A DNA stretch of 64,000 bases from Nostoc sp. LEGE 06077 (GTDB taxonomy: Bacteria > Cyanobacteriota > Cyanobacteriia > Cyanobacteriales > Nostocaceae), in the NCBI RefSeq assembly GCF_015207705.1, contig NZ_JADEWI010000007.1:124001-188000 (forward strand), given 5' to 3'. A program made the position numbers and the translations under genes. Below the pieces are notes generated by a model. It saw only the letters and a list, made by a program, of their open reading frames with translations, had not been told where the DNA came from and ran no database searches. Shown here piece by piece: positions 9,598 through 18,522 of the stretch; position 1 is the first letter of the stretch, and each line of letters begins with the position of its first letter.

Positions 9598-10046
9598 GAA
9601 GTATGAAGCGCCTGTTTAATATTATGAGCTATTGTTCGCTCTATGATCTAGGAAGTAGGGAATGGGGAACAGGTAACAGAAAAGAACCTGTGTAATTAAT
9701 TCTGTGTGAGTACTGAGAACGAAACGATCTTTTGCCCGTTCCCTTTTCCAAGCGTTAACTAATTGATTGACTTTTCTTAACCCTGTTGCCCAAGCAATCT
9801 GGTTATTCTATCTAAGGATAGGCATTATTGATGACAAATAAGCTCTACCCTTCAAACATGGCGAGATATAGATTTTTATCTCCTAGCAGGTGGTTTTGTG
9901 ATGTGCTACCTGCTGGGTTTACATATTTTTGTCCAAAAGTCTAAAGAACAACGTTTCACCCTTCAGACTTCATACTTCAGACTTTCTATAGACTAAACTA
10001 TTTATTTATAATGTAGTTTTGTCAAATTCTGGTAGTCAACTGTCTT
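9598..10046. other. Intergenic region between ubiD and clpS with one long stem-loop
   Basis: No gene was seen. A 10-bp stem with one G-T pair (CCTAGCAGGT at 9882-9891, ACCTGCTGGG at 9908-9917) encloses a 16-base loop and is followed by a T-rich stretch. It could be a terminator of a short transcript or part of the clpS leader. Heptad-like GGGAACAGG/TAACAG repeats lie near 9655-9690. Confidence 0.5.
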
Positions 10047-10373
10047 ATGCTTACAAGACTTTCAGCAGCTGTGTACGGGATGGGTACCGCACCAACTGTT
10101 GCTCCTGAACGGTCTAGTCAAACTGTTAGTAAACCGTATCCCAATTACAAGGTGATCGTTTTAAACGATGACTTCAATACTTTTCAGCACGTCGCTGAGT
10201 GCTTGATGAAGTATATCCCGAATATGACTGGCGATCGCGCTTGGGATTTAACTAATCAGATACATTATGAAGGGCAAGCGATCGTGTGGGTAGGCCCCCA
10301 AGAAACAGCAGAATTGTATCACCAACAGCTGCGGCGAGCCGGTTTAACTATGGCTCCCCTGGAAGCAGCTTAA
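10047..10373 (+). CDS. clpS: ATP-dependent Clp protease adaptor ClpS
   Basis: This 108-residue protein has the ClpS core from about residue 33, with VIVLNDDFNTFQHVAECL containing the Asn-Asp-Asp substrate-pocket motif. ClpS binds N-degron substrates and delivers them to the ClpC-ClpP protease in the cytosol. The roughly 30-residue N-terminal arm is longer than in some homologues; the arm is needed for delivery. The stop codon is only five bases before the next gene start, so the two are co-transcribed. Cyanobacteria can have two ClpS paralogues, and which one this is was not determined. Confidence 0.92.
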   Translation: MLTRLSAAVYGMGTAPTVAPERSSQTVSKPYPNYKVIVLNDDFNTFQHVAECLMKYIPNMTGDRAWDLTNQIHYEGQAIVWVGPQETAELYHQQLRRAGLTMAPLEAA

Positions 10374-10378
10374 TTATC

Positions 10379-10702
10379 ATGGATAAATCTCAGCCAAATT
10401 CCCAAAAACCAAATAACCGCAAAGATGGCAGACTAGTCTGGAATCACTCTACCCATCTTCCCGGTCTTATACCTATTTTAGAACTGCTTTGTCAGCAAGA
10501 TGGTATTTACACTGTTACCCCAGGCGTAATTGGCCGGGTGAGAGGTCATAGCCCGAAAATGCAATTACGTATATCTGTACCAATTCGTGGAGGTTACAAA
10601 GTCATTGCTAGACAAGGTAAAACAGTACAAGAAGTGTTCATCCTGACTAGTTTAGTCCAGGATGAACTACAAACAGCGATCGCGATCGCCATGAAACATT
10701 AA
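10379..10702 (+). CDS. DUF2103 family protein
   Basis: The 107-residue protein begins at the ATG at 10379, five bases after the clpS stop. The core KDGRLVWNHSTHLPGLIPIL...TPGVIGRVRGHSP is typical of DUF2103, a family described as putative metal-binding and widespread in cyanobacteria; the two histidines in NHSTH are candidate ligands. The tight coupling to clpS suggests a shared transcript but does not reveal the role. A longer upstream frame exists but overlaps clpS and is unlikely. Confidence 0.82.
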   Translation: MDKSQPNSQKPNNRKDGRLVWNHSTHLPGLIPILELLCQQDGIYTVTPGVIGRVRGHSPKMQLRISVPIRGGYKVIARQGKTVQEVFILTSLVQDELQTAIAIAMKH

Positions 10703-10716
10703 TCAACTTAAAAGTT

Positions 10717-10828
10717 ACTAGTACGTCACAGCGGAAATAGGCATACCATTGGAAATGGGTAAAAGCTTGCGCTATAAGTATTCTTTCTTTTTACTTTTGC
10801 CTTTTTACTTTTGCCTTGTTGTACTAGT
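10717..10828. repeat. Short inverted-repeat element, family A, copy 1
   Basis: A 112-bp unit ends in perfect 8-bp inverted repeats, ACTAGTAC (10717-10724) and GTACTAGT (10821-10828). The interior has heptad-like TTTTGCCTTTTTACT runs. The reverse complement matches the element at 16060-16174 over its whole length. Confidence 0.75.
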
Positions 10829-10882
10829 CCGTCCTTTGATGGTTGACCCCATTTCAGACTTCATACTTCAAACTTCATTTGG

Positions 10883-11203
10883 CTATTCTTCAACTCTATG
10901 TACTGCAAATTTATGTAGCGGCAAACTTAAAATACAAGAGAAAGTCAAAAAATATGACAACGCTGTTGTGATTTTCAAAGAAATCATTACAGATTCCCAA
11001 TCAGGTAAAATTACCTTTTCTAGCGCAAAAGCTACACAGTATACGAGCCAGTAAGAAAAACTCATTCTAAACAAAATCTTCTCTGTTTCTTCGATGTCAT
11101 CTTTTGGTTGCTTACCGTCCCAGAGCAATATTAAACCAAGAACACAAGCACCAAATGAAACAGCAACTACAAATTCATGACACAAAAAACTCATCGAATG
11201 CAT
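10883..11203 (-). CDS. Hypothetical small membrane protein
   Basis: The ATG at 11203 (a TTG at 11218 is an alternative) opens a 106-residue frame with three hydrophobic stretches near residues 7-26, 47-65 and 72-95 and a charged loop KQPKDDIEETEK. A GAGG sits three bases before this ATG, which is close, and twelve bases before another ATG at 11194. No family was recognised. The competing plus-strand frame at 10749-11054 starts inside a repeat element, so the minus-strand reading is preferred, with low certainty. Confidence 0.4.
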   Translation of the reverse strand: MHSMSFLCHEFVVAVSFGACVLGLILLWDGKQPKDDIEETEKILFRMSFSYWLVYCVAFALEKVILPDWESVMISLKITTALSYFLTFSCILSLPLHKFAVHRVEE

Positions 11204-11218
11204 TTGCCTCGATCCCAA

Positions 11219-11847
11219 TATTTTGCAATTGAGATTCAGTCTAAAGGAATATTCCTTTCAGTTACACAAAATGTTTACAAACTGCAATAAGCCCTGGGAT
11301 TAATGTTACAAACTGCAACTATATTAATGTTAGTTAACTAAACTAAATATATAACGGTAGTCAGATATATTAGGACAATTTGAAAGCTTGAATGCCAGAA
11401 ATAGTAAAACTTTATTCTCCTGCCTTCAGCTATACTGGTAGCAATTTTATTTGATAGATTAACTATTTTTTAAGGATGAACAGAGAACACCGTTAAGAAA
11501 ATTAGACCTTATGGATGAGTCAGATTATGTCTGTTTATTAAACAAGTGAATTTTCCATAACCCCTAAGCCTTGGCGTGAGGCTTAAAGATCTTGCTATCT
11601 AAGCATTTGTGCCAGAAGTCTATTGTTCGCTACTCCTCAACAAATTGCTAGATATACGTATATATCTCGACAATAGGAACTATCAATTTGCTATCTAATC
11701 CACTGCCATATCTATTCACAATTTAATCAGCCGATAGGACTCATATTTAATTTGTAAAAAAAACTCAGTACAGTTTCTATTCCCTGTTCCCTGTTCCCTA
11801 CCTTCATGAATAAGTTCAGAAATCAACTCAGATTGCTATACATAAGT
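11219..11847. other. Intergenic region with two palindromes and a repeat copy
   Basis: No gene was recognised. TAAGCCT at 11565-11571 and AGGCTTA at 11579-11585 form a 7-bp stem. A perfect palindrome AGATATA-CGTA-TATATCT lies at 11650-11667 within a wider, less perfect inverted repeat (about 11620-11675). The repeat copy at 11734-11839 directly abuts the 3' end of ftn2. Confidence 0.5.
11734..11839. repeat. Short inverted-repeat element, family B, copy 2
   Basis: A 106-bp unit similar along its length to 7050-7162. Ends are ATAGGACTC (11734-11742) and GATTGCTAT (11831-11839), more diverged than in copy 1. Both copies share CATATTTRATTTG, AACTCAGTACA and the CCCTGTTCCCTA-type core. Confidence 0.7.
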
Positions 11848-14178
11848 TTAAAAACTCATACTAATTTGATTAACAACATACATACTCTGAATTCGCCAAG
11901 TACCTTCTCGCCGAATTAAATCATAGCGAACCCGCAAACTTTCGTTAGAAGACTTTTTCTTCTGACCGTTTTCATAAAATTGTGTTGCTTCTTTGACAGT
12001 AGCTAAGACAGCAGCGCGATTGGAGTCTAGTTCATTTTTACTCACGAATTCAACTTTAACACTGTGGTTGTATTGGCGATAGCGATTATCGGCTCTATCT
12101 TGCTGGGCAATTAATCGCCATTGAGATAGAGATGAACCAGTCAAAATGTTAGTTAAACTCTCAACATCATGGTTTGGCCCTAAAGCTAAAGCTTTAGTAG
12201 AAAGCCAAGTCCGAATTACTTCTTCTGCTGTTATGTCTGTAAGAGGGCCATCCGGTGGCAGCAATTCTCTATCACCATTAGGAATTTCTATTGGTGGTTG
12301 ATTTAGTTGGATGGCTAACGGTTGACCTTCTATACCTGGAGAGGGGAAAAAGATATCTTTTAACCAACCAAAGGTTGTAGAAACTATCAGCCAGAAAACT
12401 AATATACCCGCCAATGAGGCAAATACTGTCCAGACTAATCGTGTTTTCCGATCTAAATTGCTGGTGACAGTACGCCGTTGCCGAGTCGGGCGATGATTAT
12501 CTAAGCTATGTTCTCGGTTAACAGGTTGAGCAGGAGGCTTACGCCGCCTACGTTTTTGGGTAGGACGGGGCGCAGCACTTTTACCATTCAGATTATGACT
12601 AGTTGAGCCATTTGCCCGTTCGGGCTGAGTAAAAGATGCTACAGGTATTTCTGGCGGCTGGTGATGATTAGCCGTAGTTGATGCAGGTTGTGTATTTGAT
12701 TTAGGCAGTGAAGAATGAGAATGCTCAGGTATTTTGTAGTTACTGGGTTCTGGTAAATCTAGATCAGGTGTTCTCCCATGATTTTGGCGAGAATTCCCCG
12801 AAGCATAATTTTGTTGACGCGGATGATTAGGTTGCGGTGAGGTAAATGGTTGGCGGTTAATCACACCCCATTCATTGCTAGTTTCGGCATCAGTAGGCAA
12901 TGCTTCTAAATAAGCCTGCACTTGGGGGTTGGCAAAGTAATCTTTAAGTGCAGCTGGCTGCCTTGACAGATCACGAAAATGGGGAAAAACTTCATTGTGT
13001 AACCATTGTTCACCATACAGGCACAGCCCTGGCAACAAATCTGGCGAGTCTTGGGATTTTTCCCGAATAAAAGCTAGAGCTTCATACTCCTGGCTCATTT
13101 CCAAAACACGGGTTGCTTCTTCGGTTTGCCCCAATAGTAACGCACAGAGAGACTGTTCTAAATGCACATCCTGACGTTTACCCAAATGCATCAGCATTTG
13201 TCGCGCCTGACGAATTAAGGCTGGTTGACGTTGGGCAAATCCTCTAGCAATCAAAGCATAAACTGCTAGGTATGTGGCCACAGCAGATGGACGCTTACTC
13301 TCAGCTTCAAATAGCTTGTGTTGTTCGGCGACTGTTAAGTAGTGACGGATTTGCTGAATAAATCGCAGAAAGTCATCAATACTTAACCCTGATTGATCGT
13401 TGTTAGTCCCATCAATACCACCACGATCTTCGAGGATACTTTGCAATAATTCCAAGCCTTGGTGGCGTTCTACAGTCTTTTCTAAAGGTAGTTCGAGTAA
13501 TTCTAAAACCCGATAAGGACGCAGTTTATAAAGATCAGCTTGGATTTCTGCCTGCACGCTGGCAAATATCCCTTCACTCGCCAGCATTTCTAGCCCAGAT
13601 TCTAGAGAAACTGCCGCATTTTCGTAATAACCTTGCTGCCACTGTTCACGCCCTAATTCTAGGCAAGCCAAAGCTACAGTCAAAACAATATCAGGATGTT
13701 CACTACTTTCGAGAAAGTCTTCCTCGGCCAGATGATTGCCGATTTTGGTAGAGATAGCACCATGATGATTGTTTAGGTATGTTTTACCTAGTTTGAGGAC
13801 GAGTTCGTATTCCCCTAGCTCTTGCAAGATCAATAACGCACCAACTAATTCCTGTTGGGGAATTTCAATATTGAGACCTTGGCCATCAAGATCACGATTA
13901 GTCTCTGTGCGTTTACCCGCTGTGACTGTAGCTGTAGCAGTGCCATCAGGATCATAAGCGTGGGACAGATAAAGCTGATCGTAACTGCTACGTTCTTTCG
14001 GATTTGATAAAACCACGTAAGCTGTTTCTATAAGTTGTTTACGAGAAGAAATTGCTGCTTGAGAATATTCCCGTCGCGGCAATTGTACAATGCGATCGCT
14101 ATACGCTTGTCGCAACTGTTCTTCACTTGCCGCTAACGGTAGTCCTAAAATTCGGTAGTAATCTAGCGGAATTCGCAC
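11848..14178 (-). CDS. ftn2: Cell division protein Ftn2 (ZipN/ARC6 homologue)
   Basis: The 776-residue protein starts with a J-like domain (residues 1-68, LDYYRILGLPLAASEEQLRQAY) that lacks the HPD tripeptide, as in Ftn2/ARC6. A helical middle region follows (about 100-420), then a Pro/Gln/Ser/Asn-rich linker, one membrane span near 581-605 (LVWTVFASLAGILVFWLIV) and a C-terminal ARC6-type IMS domain (about 650-776). The family anchors FtsZ filaments to the cytoplasmic membrane and is the cyanobacterial counterpart of ZipA/FtsA. It is a single gene with a long AT-rich upstream spacer containing inverted repeats. Confidence 0.93.
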   Translation of the reverse strand: MRIPLDYYRILGLPLAASEEQLRQAYSDRIVQLPRREYSQAAISSRKQLIETAYVVLSNPKERSSYDQLYLSHAYDPDGTATATVTAGKRTETNRDLDGQGLNIEIPQQELVGALLILQELGEYELVLKLGKTYLNNHHGAISTKIGNHLAEEDFLESSEHPDIVLTVALACLELGREQWQQGYYENAAVSLESGLEMLASEGIFASVQAEIQADLYKLRPYRVLELLELPLEKTVERHQGLELLQSILEDRGGIDGTNNDQSGLSIDDFLRFIQQIRHYLTVAEQHKLFEAESKRPSAVATYLAVYALIARGFAQRQPALIRQARQMLMHLGKRQDVHLEQSLCALLLGQTEEATRVLEMSQEYEALAFIREKSQDSPDLLPGLCLYGEQWLHNEVFPHFRDLSRQPAALKDYFANPQVQAYLEALPTDAETSNEWGVINRQPFTSPQPNHPRQQNYASGNSRQNHGRTPDLDLPEPSNYKIPEHSHSSLPKSNTQPASTTANHHQPPEIPVASFTQPERANGSTSHNLNGKSAAPRPTQKRRRRKPPAQPVNREHSLDNHRPTRQRRTVTSNLDRKTRLVWTVFASLAGILVFWLIVSTTFGWLKDIFFPSPGIEGQPLAIQLNQPPIEIPNGDRELLPPDGPLTDITAEEVIRTWLSTKALALGPNHDVESLTNILTGSSLSQWRLIAQQDRADNRYRQYNHSVKVEFVSKNELDSNRAAVLATVKEATQFYENGQKKKSSNESLRVRYDLIRREGTWRIQSMYVVNQISMSF

Positions 14179-14972
14179 AGCCTACTTCCCCTGCACCGTG
14201 ATCAACATAACCCACCTAGAGCATTCCAGGCCTGTAAAACCGTGCCATAATATTACGGTGAATAATACCGTGCCGGACTTACACTATAAGTGTATAGTGC
14301 AACAATTAATTTTGTTCCCTCTGAAATTTTGAGACACATTTTAATACTATTAATTTGACTTCGCCTAGATCAGAGGGAATCTTTGTCTTAATTCTTAGTA
14401 TTTACTTGTGTATAACTCCTATCAGCCATGAGACACAGCAAAACTGTATTGCACTGGTTAATCATACTAGTCATACCTAATTTATAAGCTTATCTGCTTG
14501 ATTTTTTACTTAAGTGTTTACCCTGTCTATGCTGTGATAGTAGTAATACTGGTAATGGTAGATGTTAATAATATCAAGGAATAAAATTATACTATGCTTA
14601 GATATTAATGACAACTATTTAGCAAAATAAATTTCAGTTTCGCCGTTGATTTGTGCGAAATTGTTAATAGATATGCAGAAACCAAGCTATCCTGATTGAT
14701 AGTATTTGTGCAGGAGTTGGGATTGTAAAACGGCAGAGGGCAGTATGAGAGGTCATATATTGCAGTTAGGGTGTAAAAATCGCCGACAGCGACTCATAAA
14801 ATGCCAAAATTCACCTATTTATTCCCTCTATTCCCAATAATCCTGCTTAGTGCATAAATTTTTAGTTTTTGTCTCCAGCCCAACTTAGCTTAGGCAAACC
14901 AGCAGATTTGTCAGAAAGCGGCCTATTTAACATGGTAAATTTCAGTTTTACAACAGGGATACTAAAAAAATA
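14179..14972. other. Divergent intergenic region between ftn2 and pdhA with inverted repeats
   Basis: No gene was seen in this 794-bp spacer. On the ftn2 side, ACGGT (14255-14259) and ACCGT (14267-14271) form a palindrome flanked by two direct copies of CCGTGCC, and CACTATA (14282-14288) pairs perfectly with TATAGTG (14293-14299). These lie 75-120 bp upstream of the ftn2 start codon and could be operators or part of its leader. The pdhA-proximal half shows no clear structure. Confidence 0.5.
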
Positions 14973-16007
14973 ATGGTTCAAGAACGGACGTTACCTAAAT
15001 TTGATACTGCCAGCGCTCAAATCACCAAAGCAGAAGGCTTAATGCTGTACGAAGACATGGTGTTAGGACGCTTTTTTGAAGATAAATGCGCGGAAATGTA
15101 CTACAGGGGCAAAATGTTTGGTTTTGTCCACCTATATAACGGTCAAGAAGCTGTTTCATCTGGCGTTATCAAGGCAATGCGTCCGGGGGAAGATTTTGTC
15201 AGCAGTACCTACCGTGACCACGTTCACGCCCTGAGTGCAGGAGTTCCCGCCAGAGAAGTTATGGCGGAATTATTTGGTAAAGAGACAGGTTGTAGCAAAG
15301 GACGCGGCGGTTCTATGCACATGTTCTCGGCGGAACATGGTTTATTAGGTGGCTATGCCTTTGTCGCAGAAGGTATTCCTGTTGCGGCTGGTGCAGCTTT
15401 TCAAAGCAAATACCGCCGCGAAGTTTTGGGAGACCCCAAAGCTGACCAAGTAACCGCTTGCTTCTTTGGTGATGGTGCTGCTAACAACGGTCAGTTTTTT
15501 GAAACCTTGAATATGGCAGCCTTATGGAAACTGCCCATTCTTTTTGTGGTGGAAAATAATAAGTGGGCAATTGGTATGGCTCACGAACGGGCGACTTCCC
15601 AACCCGAAATTTACAAGAAAGCCAGCGTATTTAACATGGTAGGCGTGGAAGTAGATGGCATGGATGTACTCGCCGTCCACTCAGTCGCGCAAGAAGCAGT
15701 CGCCCGCGCTCGTGCTGGAGAAGGGCCCACATTAATTGAAGCCCTCACCTACCGCTTCCGTGGTCACTCCTTAGCAGACCCAGATGAATTACGCAGCAAA
15801 GCTGAGAAAGAATTTTGGTTCTCTCGTGACCCAATTAAGAAGCTGGCTGCTTATATGCTGGAGCAAAATTTGGCTAGTGAAGAAGAACTAAAAGCCATTG
15901 ACAACAAAATTCAGGATGTCATTGATGAAGCCGTGAAGTTTGCCGAAAGTAGTCCTGAACCTGATCCTAGCGAATTGTATCGCTTTATATTTGCAGAAGA
16001 CGAGTAA
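14973..16007 (+). CDS. pdhA: Pyruvate dehydrogenase E1 component alpha subunit
   Basis: The 344-residue protein carries the thiamine diphosphate motif [17 protein letters not shown] followed by [11 protein letters not shown], plus the E1-alpha phosphorylation-loop-like segment [15 protein letters not shown]. It decarboxylates pyruvate in the complex that makes acetyl-CoA; E1 beta (pdhB), E2 and E3 are not in the window, which is normal for cyanobacteria, whose pdh genes are scattered. Full length for the plastid/cyanobacterial type. Confidence 0.96.
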   Translation: MVQERTLPKFDTASAQITKAEGLMLYEDMVLGRFFEDKCAEMYYRGKMFGFVHLYNGQEAVSSGVIKAMRPGEDFVSSTYRDHVHALSAGVPAREVMAELFGKETGCSKGRGGSMHMFSAEHGLLGGYAFVAEGIPVAAGAAFQSKYRREVLGDPKADQVTACFFGDGAANNGQFFETLNMAALWKLPILFVVENNKWAIGMAHERATSQPEIYKKASVFNMVGVEVDGMDVLAVHSVAQEAVARARAGEGPTLIEALTYRFRGHSLADPDELRSKAEKEFWFSRDPIKKLAAYMLEQNLASEEELKAIDNKIQDVIDEAVKFAESSPEPDPSELYRFIFAEDE

Positions 16008-16013
16008 TTGTCA

Positions 16014-16064
16014 GAGACTAGGGAGTGGGAAATTAGGGACTAGAGGCTAGGAACTAGGGACTAG
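16014..16064. repeat. Heptanucleotide tandem repeat (STRR type)
   Basis: Degenerate 7-base units close to GGGACTA (for example GGGACTA, GAGGCTA, GGAACTA, GGGACTA) run from the pdhA stop codon into the family A element. Short tandemly repeated heptamers of this type are characteristic of heterocystous cyanobacteria. Confidence 0.7.
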
Positions 16065-16174
16065 TACAACAAGGCGCAAAAGTAAAAGGTCAAAAGGAAA
16101 AAGAAAGAATTGTGATAACACAAGCCTTTTAGCAATTCCCGATGGTCAGTTTATTTACGCCGACCTGTACTAGA
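16060..16174. repeat. Short inverted-repeat element, family A, copy 2
   Basis: A 115-bp unit in inverted orientation relative to 10717-10828. Ends are ACTAGTAC (16060-16067) and GTACTAGA (16167-16174). It shares the AACAAGGC start, the AAAAGTAAAAGG core and an AAGAAAGAAT segment with copy 1. The spacer that follows to the epimerase start (16175-16342) holds more 7-base CTGTAAC/CTATAGC-like repeats and a CTCCTGCGTCGCTAACG-type cyanobacterial repeat. Confidence 0.75.
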
Positions 16175-16342
16175 GATATATACATTCATTTTTAGACCCT
16201 CTAGCCTCTTACCCTTCGGGTGACGCTCCTGCGTCGCTAACGCCACTTGCTTGCTTTATGCCGGGAAACCCTTCCACCGCAGTGGCTTACCTGTAACCTA
16301 TAGCCTCTCACTTTTAGCCTGTAACCTCTAAGGAATAATCTT

Positions 16343-17212
16343 GTGCCGACAATTACCATTCAACAGCAGCAGTACAAAACCTACATTCTTGCGGACGAAA
16401 CTTCCGACACTCAAATAAAAGTTGTACCAGAACGCGGTGGGATTATTACTAGTTGGCGTGTTCAAGGGCAAGAAATTTTCTATTTGGATAAAGAGCGTTT
16501 TACTCACCCCGATTTAAGTGTTAGGGGCGGTAATCCAATCTTGTTTCCCATCTGTGGCAACTTACCAGATAACACCTATACTCACAACGGACAGAAATAT
16601 ACCCTCAAACAGCATGGCTTTGCTCGTGACTTACCGTGGGACGTGGAGGAAGTATCCGAGGATAATACAACATATATCAAAGTTCATCTTGTCAGCAACG
16701 CGCAAACAAAAGCCGTATACCCCTTTGATTTTCATTTGAGTTTCAGTTATAAAATCAACGGGAGTACTTTAGAAATTCAGCAACATCTAGATAACTCTTC
16801 TGCAACATCCATACCTTTTTCCACTGGGTTTCATCCTTACTTCCAAGCGCCAGATAAAACACAGCTAGAGGTGAAAATTGCGGGTCACGAGTATCAAGAC
16901 AACATAACCAAGGAAATCAGAACCTTTAACGGCAATTTTGATTTTAATTTAGATGAAATTGATGCAGCCTTCAAGCGCTTAACTGCTAAATCAGCTACAG
17001 TAACCGATAATAGCCGTAGGTTAAAATTGACCTTAGATTACGGTAATGATTATCCCGTCGTAGTTTTTTGGACGGTCAAGGGGAAAGAATTCTATTGTCT
17101 AGAACCTTGGAGCGCTCCCCGCAACTCCCTCAACACAGGCGAAAACCTGACTGTAGTAGAGCCAGGAGCCAGCTACACTGCATCCGTCAAACTCACTGCA
17201 AACTTTTTCTAA
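16343..17212 (+). CDS. Aldose 1-epimerase family protein
   Basis: The 289-residue protein has the galactose mutarotase fold signatures: RGGIITSWRVQGQEIFYLD near the N terminus, GGNPILFPICGNLPDN, the catalytic-type His in STGFHPYF and a C-terminal glutamate in TVVEPGASY. It resembles the glucose-6-phosphate 1-epimerase/D-hexose-6-phosphate mutarotase branch as much as true galactose mutarotase, so the sugar is uncertain. The GTG start at 16343 is supported by AGGA eight bases upstream. It lies just before tRNA-Lys on the same strand. Confidence 0.88.
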   Translation: MPTITIQQQQYKTYILADETSDTQIKVVPERGGIITSWRVQGQEIFYLDKERFTHPDLSVRGGNPILFPICGNLPDNTYTHNGQKYTLKQHGFARDLPWDVEEVSEDNTTYIKVHLVSNAQTKAVYPFDFHLSFSYKINGSTLEIQQHLDNSSATSIPFSTGFHPYFQAPDKTQLEVKIAGHEYQDNITKEIRTFNGNFDFNLDEIDAAFKRLTAKSATVTDNSRRLKLTLDYGNDYPVVVFWTVKGKEFYCLEPWSAPRNSLNTGENLTVVEPGASYTASVKLTANFF

Positions 17213-17220
17213 AAAAAACT

Positions 17221-17250
17221 TTGCAATTCTACCGATGTTTGTGCTATGAT
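17221..17250 (+). promoter_or_regulatory. Sigma-70-type promoter of tRNA-Lys
   Basis: TTGCAA (17221-17226), an 18-base spacer and TATGAT (17245-17250) fit a housekeeping promoter placing the start near 17257, about 20 bases before the tRNA. Confidence 0.65.
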
Positions 17251-17275
17251 GGCAAAGTTGCGAAAAGAAACGCAC

Positions 17276-17347
17276 GGGTCGCTAACTCAACGGTAGAGTA
17301 CTCGGCTTTTAACCGATTAGTTCCGGGTTCGAATCCCGGGCGACCCA
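17276..17347 (+). tRNA. trnK: tRNA-Lys (anticodon UUU)
   Basis: A 72-base gene folds into a standard cloverleaf. The acceptor stem is GGGTCGC (17276-17282) with GCGACCC (17340-17346) and discriminator A. The anticodon loop is CTTTTAA with TTT in positions 34-36, and the T arm is CCGGGTTCGAATCCCGG. The 3' CCA is not encoded, as is common in cyanobacteria. The top pair of the anticodon stem is a C-T mismatch. Confidence 0.97.
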
Positions 17348-17553
17348 TATAAAAGGAAAAAATGCTTGCTAAGACTTTGATGTTGCGGCAAGTATTTTTG
17401 TATGTGGGGTTTTTCAAAAGAGATGCTGTTGCGTCGCTAACGGTAGTTCGCAACCGACAGAAACCGATTCACCGCTTTGGGTCTATGCACAAAACCTACA
17501 AGAAATATTCTCAATTCGGTAGGATAGGCATAAACTCAACAACTACCGTTGTC

Positions 17554-18240
17554 ATGGTAAAAACTCCTCCACAACATCGGACAATTCCCCTTCTAGAAAA
17601 TGGCGACAAACTCACTCGCTATGAATTTGAGCGTCGCTACAACGCTACGCCTAACGTCAAAAAAGCCGAATTGATTGAAGGAATTGTATATATAATGCCT
17701 GCTGCATTACGTTTTAGAAGTCACGGTCAACCACATGGTTGGATTACTGGTTGGTTATTTACTTATGAAGCCGCTACACCTGGTGTAGCTTTGGGAGTTG
17801 AACCAACTGTGCGCCTAGACTTAGATAACGAACCTCAACCAGATGCAGTTCTGCTCATCGCACCAGAAGCAGGCGGTCAAACAAGGCTAAGTGAAGATGA
17901 TTATATCGAAGGTGCGCCGGAGTTAATTATTGAAATTGCTGCTAGTAGTGTGGCTATTGACCTTCATGCTAAAAAACAGGCTTATCGCCGTAATGGTGTG
18001 AAAGAATATATTGTTTGGCAAGTGCTTGAGCAGAAATTGAGTTGGTTTTATTTGGAACAGGGCGAATATTTGGAGTTAATACCTGATAATGAGGGGATTA
18101 TACGCAGTCAGGCTTTTCCCGGTTTATGGTTAGTGGCTACAGAGTTATTAACTGGAAATATGCAGGTTGTGTTGAATGTCTTACAAACAGGCTTGCAGTC
18201 TGCTGAACACGCAGCGTTTGTTGAGCAGCTGGTGTTTTGA
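17554..18240 (+). CDS. Uma2 family (DUF820) putative endonuclease, copy 1
   Basis: The 228-residue protein has a PD-(D/E)XK-like Uma2 core: QPDAVLLI with an Asp, ELIIEIAASS with a Glu, then HAKKQAYRRNGVKEYIVW with lysines. All expected acidic and basic positions are present. The family is greatly expanded in filamentous cyanobacteria and its biological role is not settled. The ATG at 17554 is preferred over an in-frame ATG at 17362 because the upstream residues do not look conserved and begin right after the tRNA. Two other copies lie in the window. Confidence 0.85.
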   Translation: MVKTPPQHRTIPLLENGDKLTRYEFERRYNATPNVKKAELIEGIVYIMPAALRFRSHGQPHGWITGWLFTYEAATPGVALGVEPTVRLDLDNEPQPDAVLLIAPEAGGQTRLSEDDYIEGAPELIIEIAASSVAIDLHAKKQAYRRNGVKEYIVWQVLEQKLSWFYLEQGEYLELIPDNEGIIRSQAFPGLWLVATELLTGNMQVVLNVLQTGLQSAEHAAFVEQLVF

Positions 18241-18424
18241 ATTAGGTGCGATTCGCCTGTATATTTGCCTGAATAATCAACAGTGGATTATTACCTATCT
18301 GGACTACCACACTACCAAAGCAAATAACTGTAACGTAGCATACTTGACAGCAGGTTAGGTCAAGCATAGGTCATCTTGATGAGAGGTGGCGTAAACTTTT
18401 TCAACATAAGCACCCTACACTAGT

Positions 18425-18515
18425 TATAATTTCCTATAAGTTGAAAAAACTCTTAAGATTAGCGTAAAGATTACGCTTGTCTCATAACGACTAGCTGAAA
18501 ATCATTATTAGGAGG
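18425..18515 (+). promoter_or_regulatory. Promoter and leader of the aldolase gene with a stem-loop
   Basis: A perfect -10 box TATAAT is at 18425-18430. In the leader, AGCGTAA (18461-18467) and TTACGCT (18471-18477) form a perfect 7-bp stem with a 3-base AGA loop. A full AGGAGG ribosome binding site at 18510-18515 precedes the ATG by seven bases. The -35 region is weak. Very strong translation initiation fits an abundant Calvin-cycle enzyme. Confidence 0.6.
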
Positions 18516-18522
18516 ACTATCT

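Noticed and set aside
10749-11054. A 101-codon plus-strand open frame
   Set aside because: It begins inside the family A repeat element and the reading is low complexity at the start; the minus-strand membrane protein frame overlaps it and looks better.
18330-18343. A GTA-N8-TAC site resembling an NtcA binding site upstream of the aldolase gene
   Set aside because: This pattern is expected by chance about 15 times in 64 kb, and no TAN3T -10 box is at the required distance.
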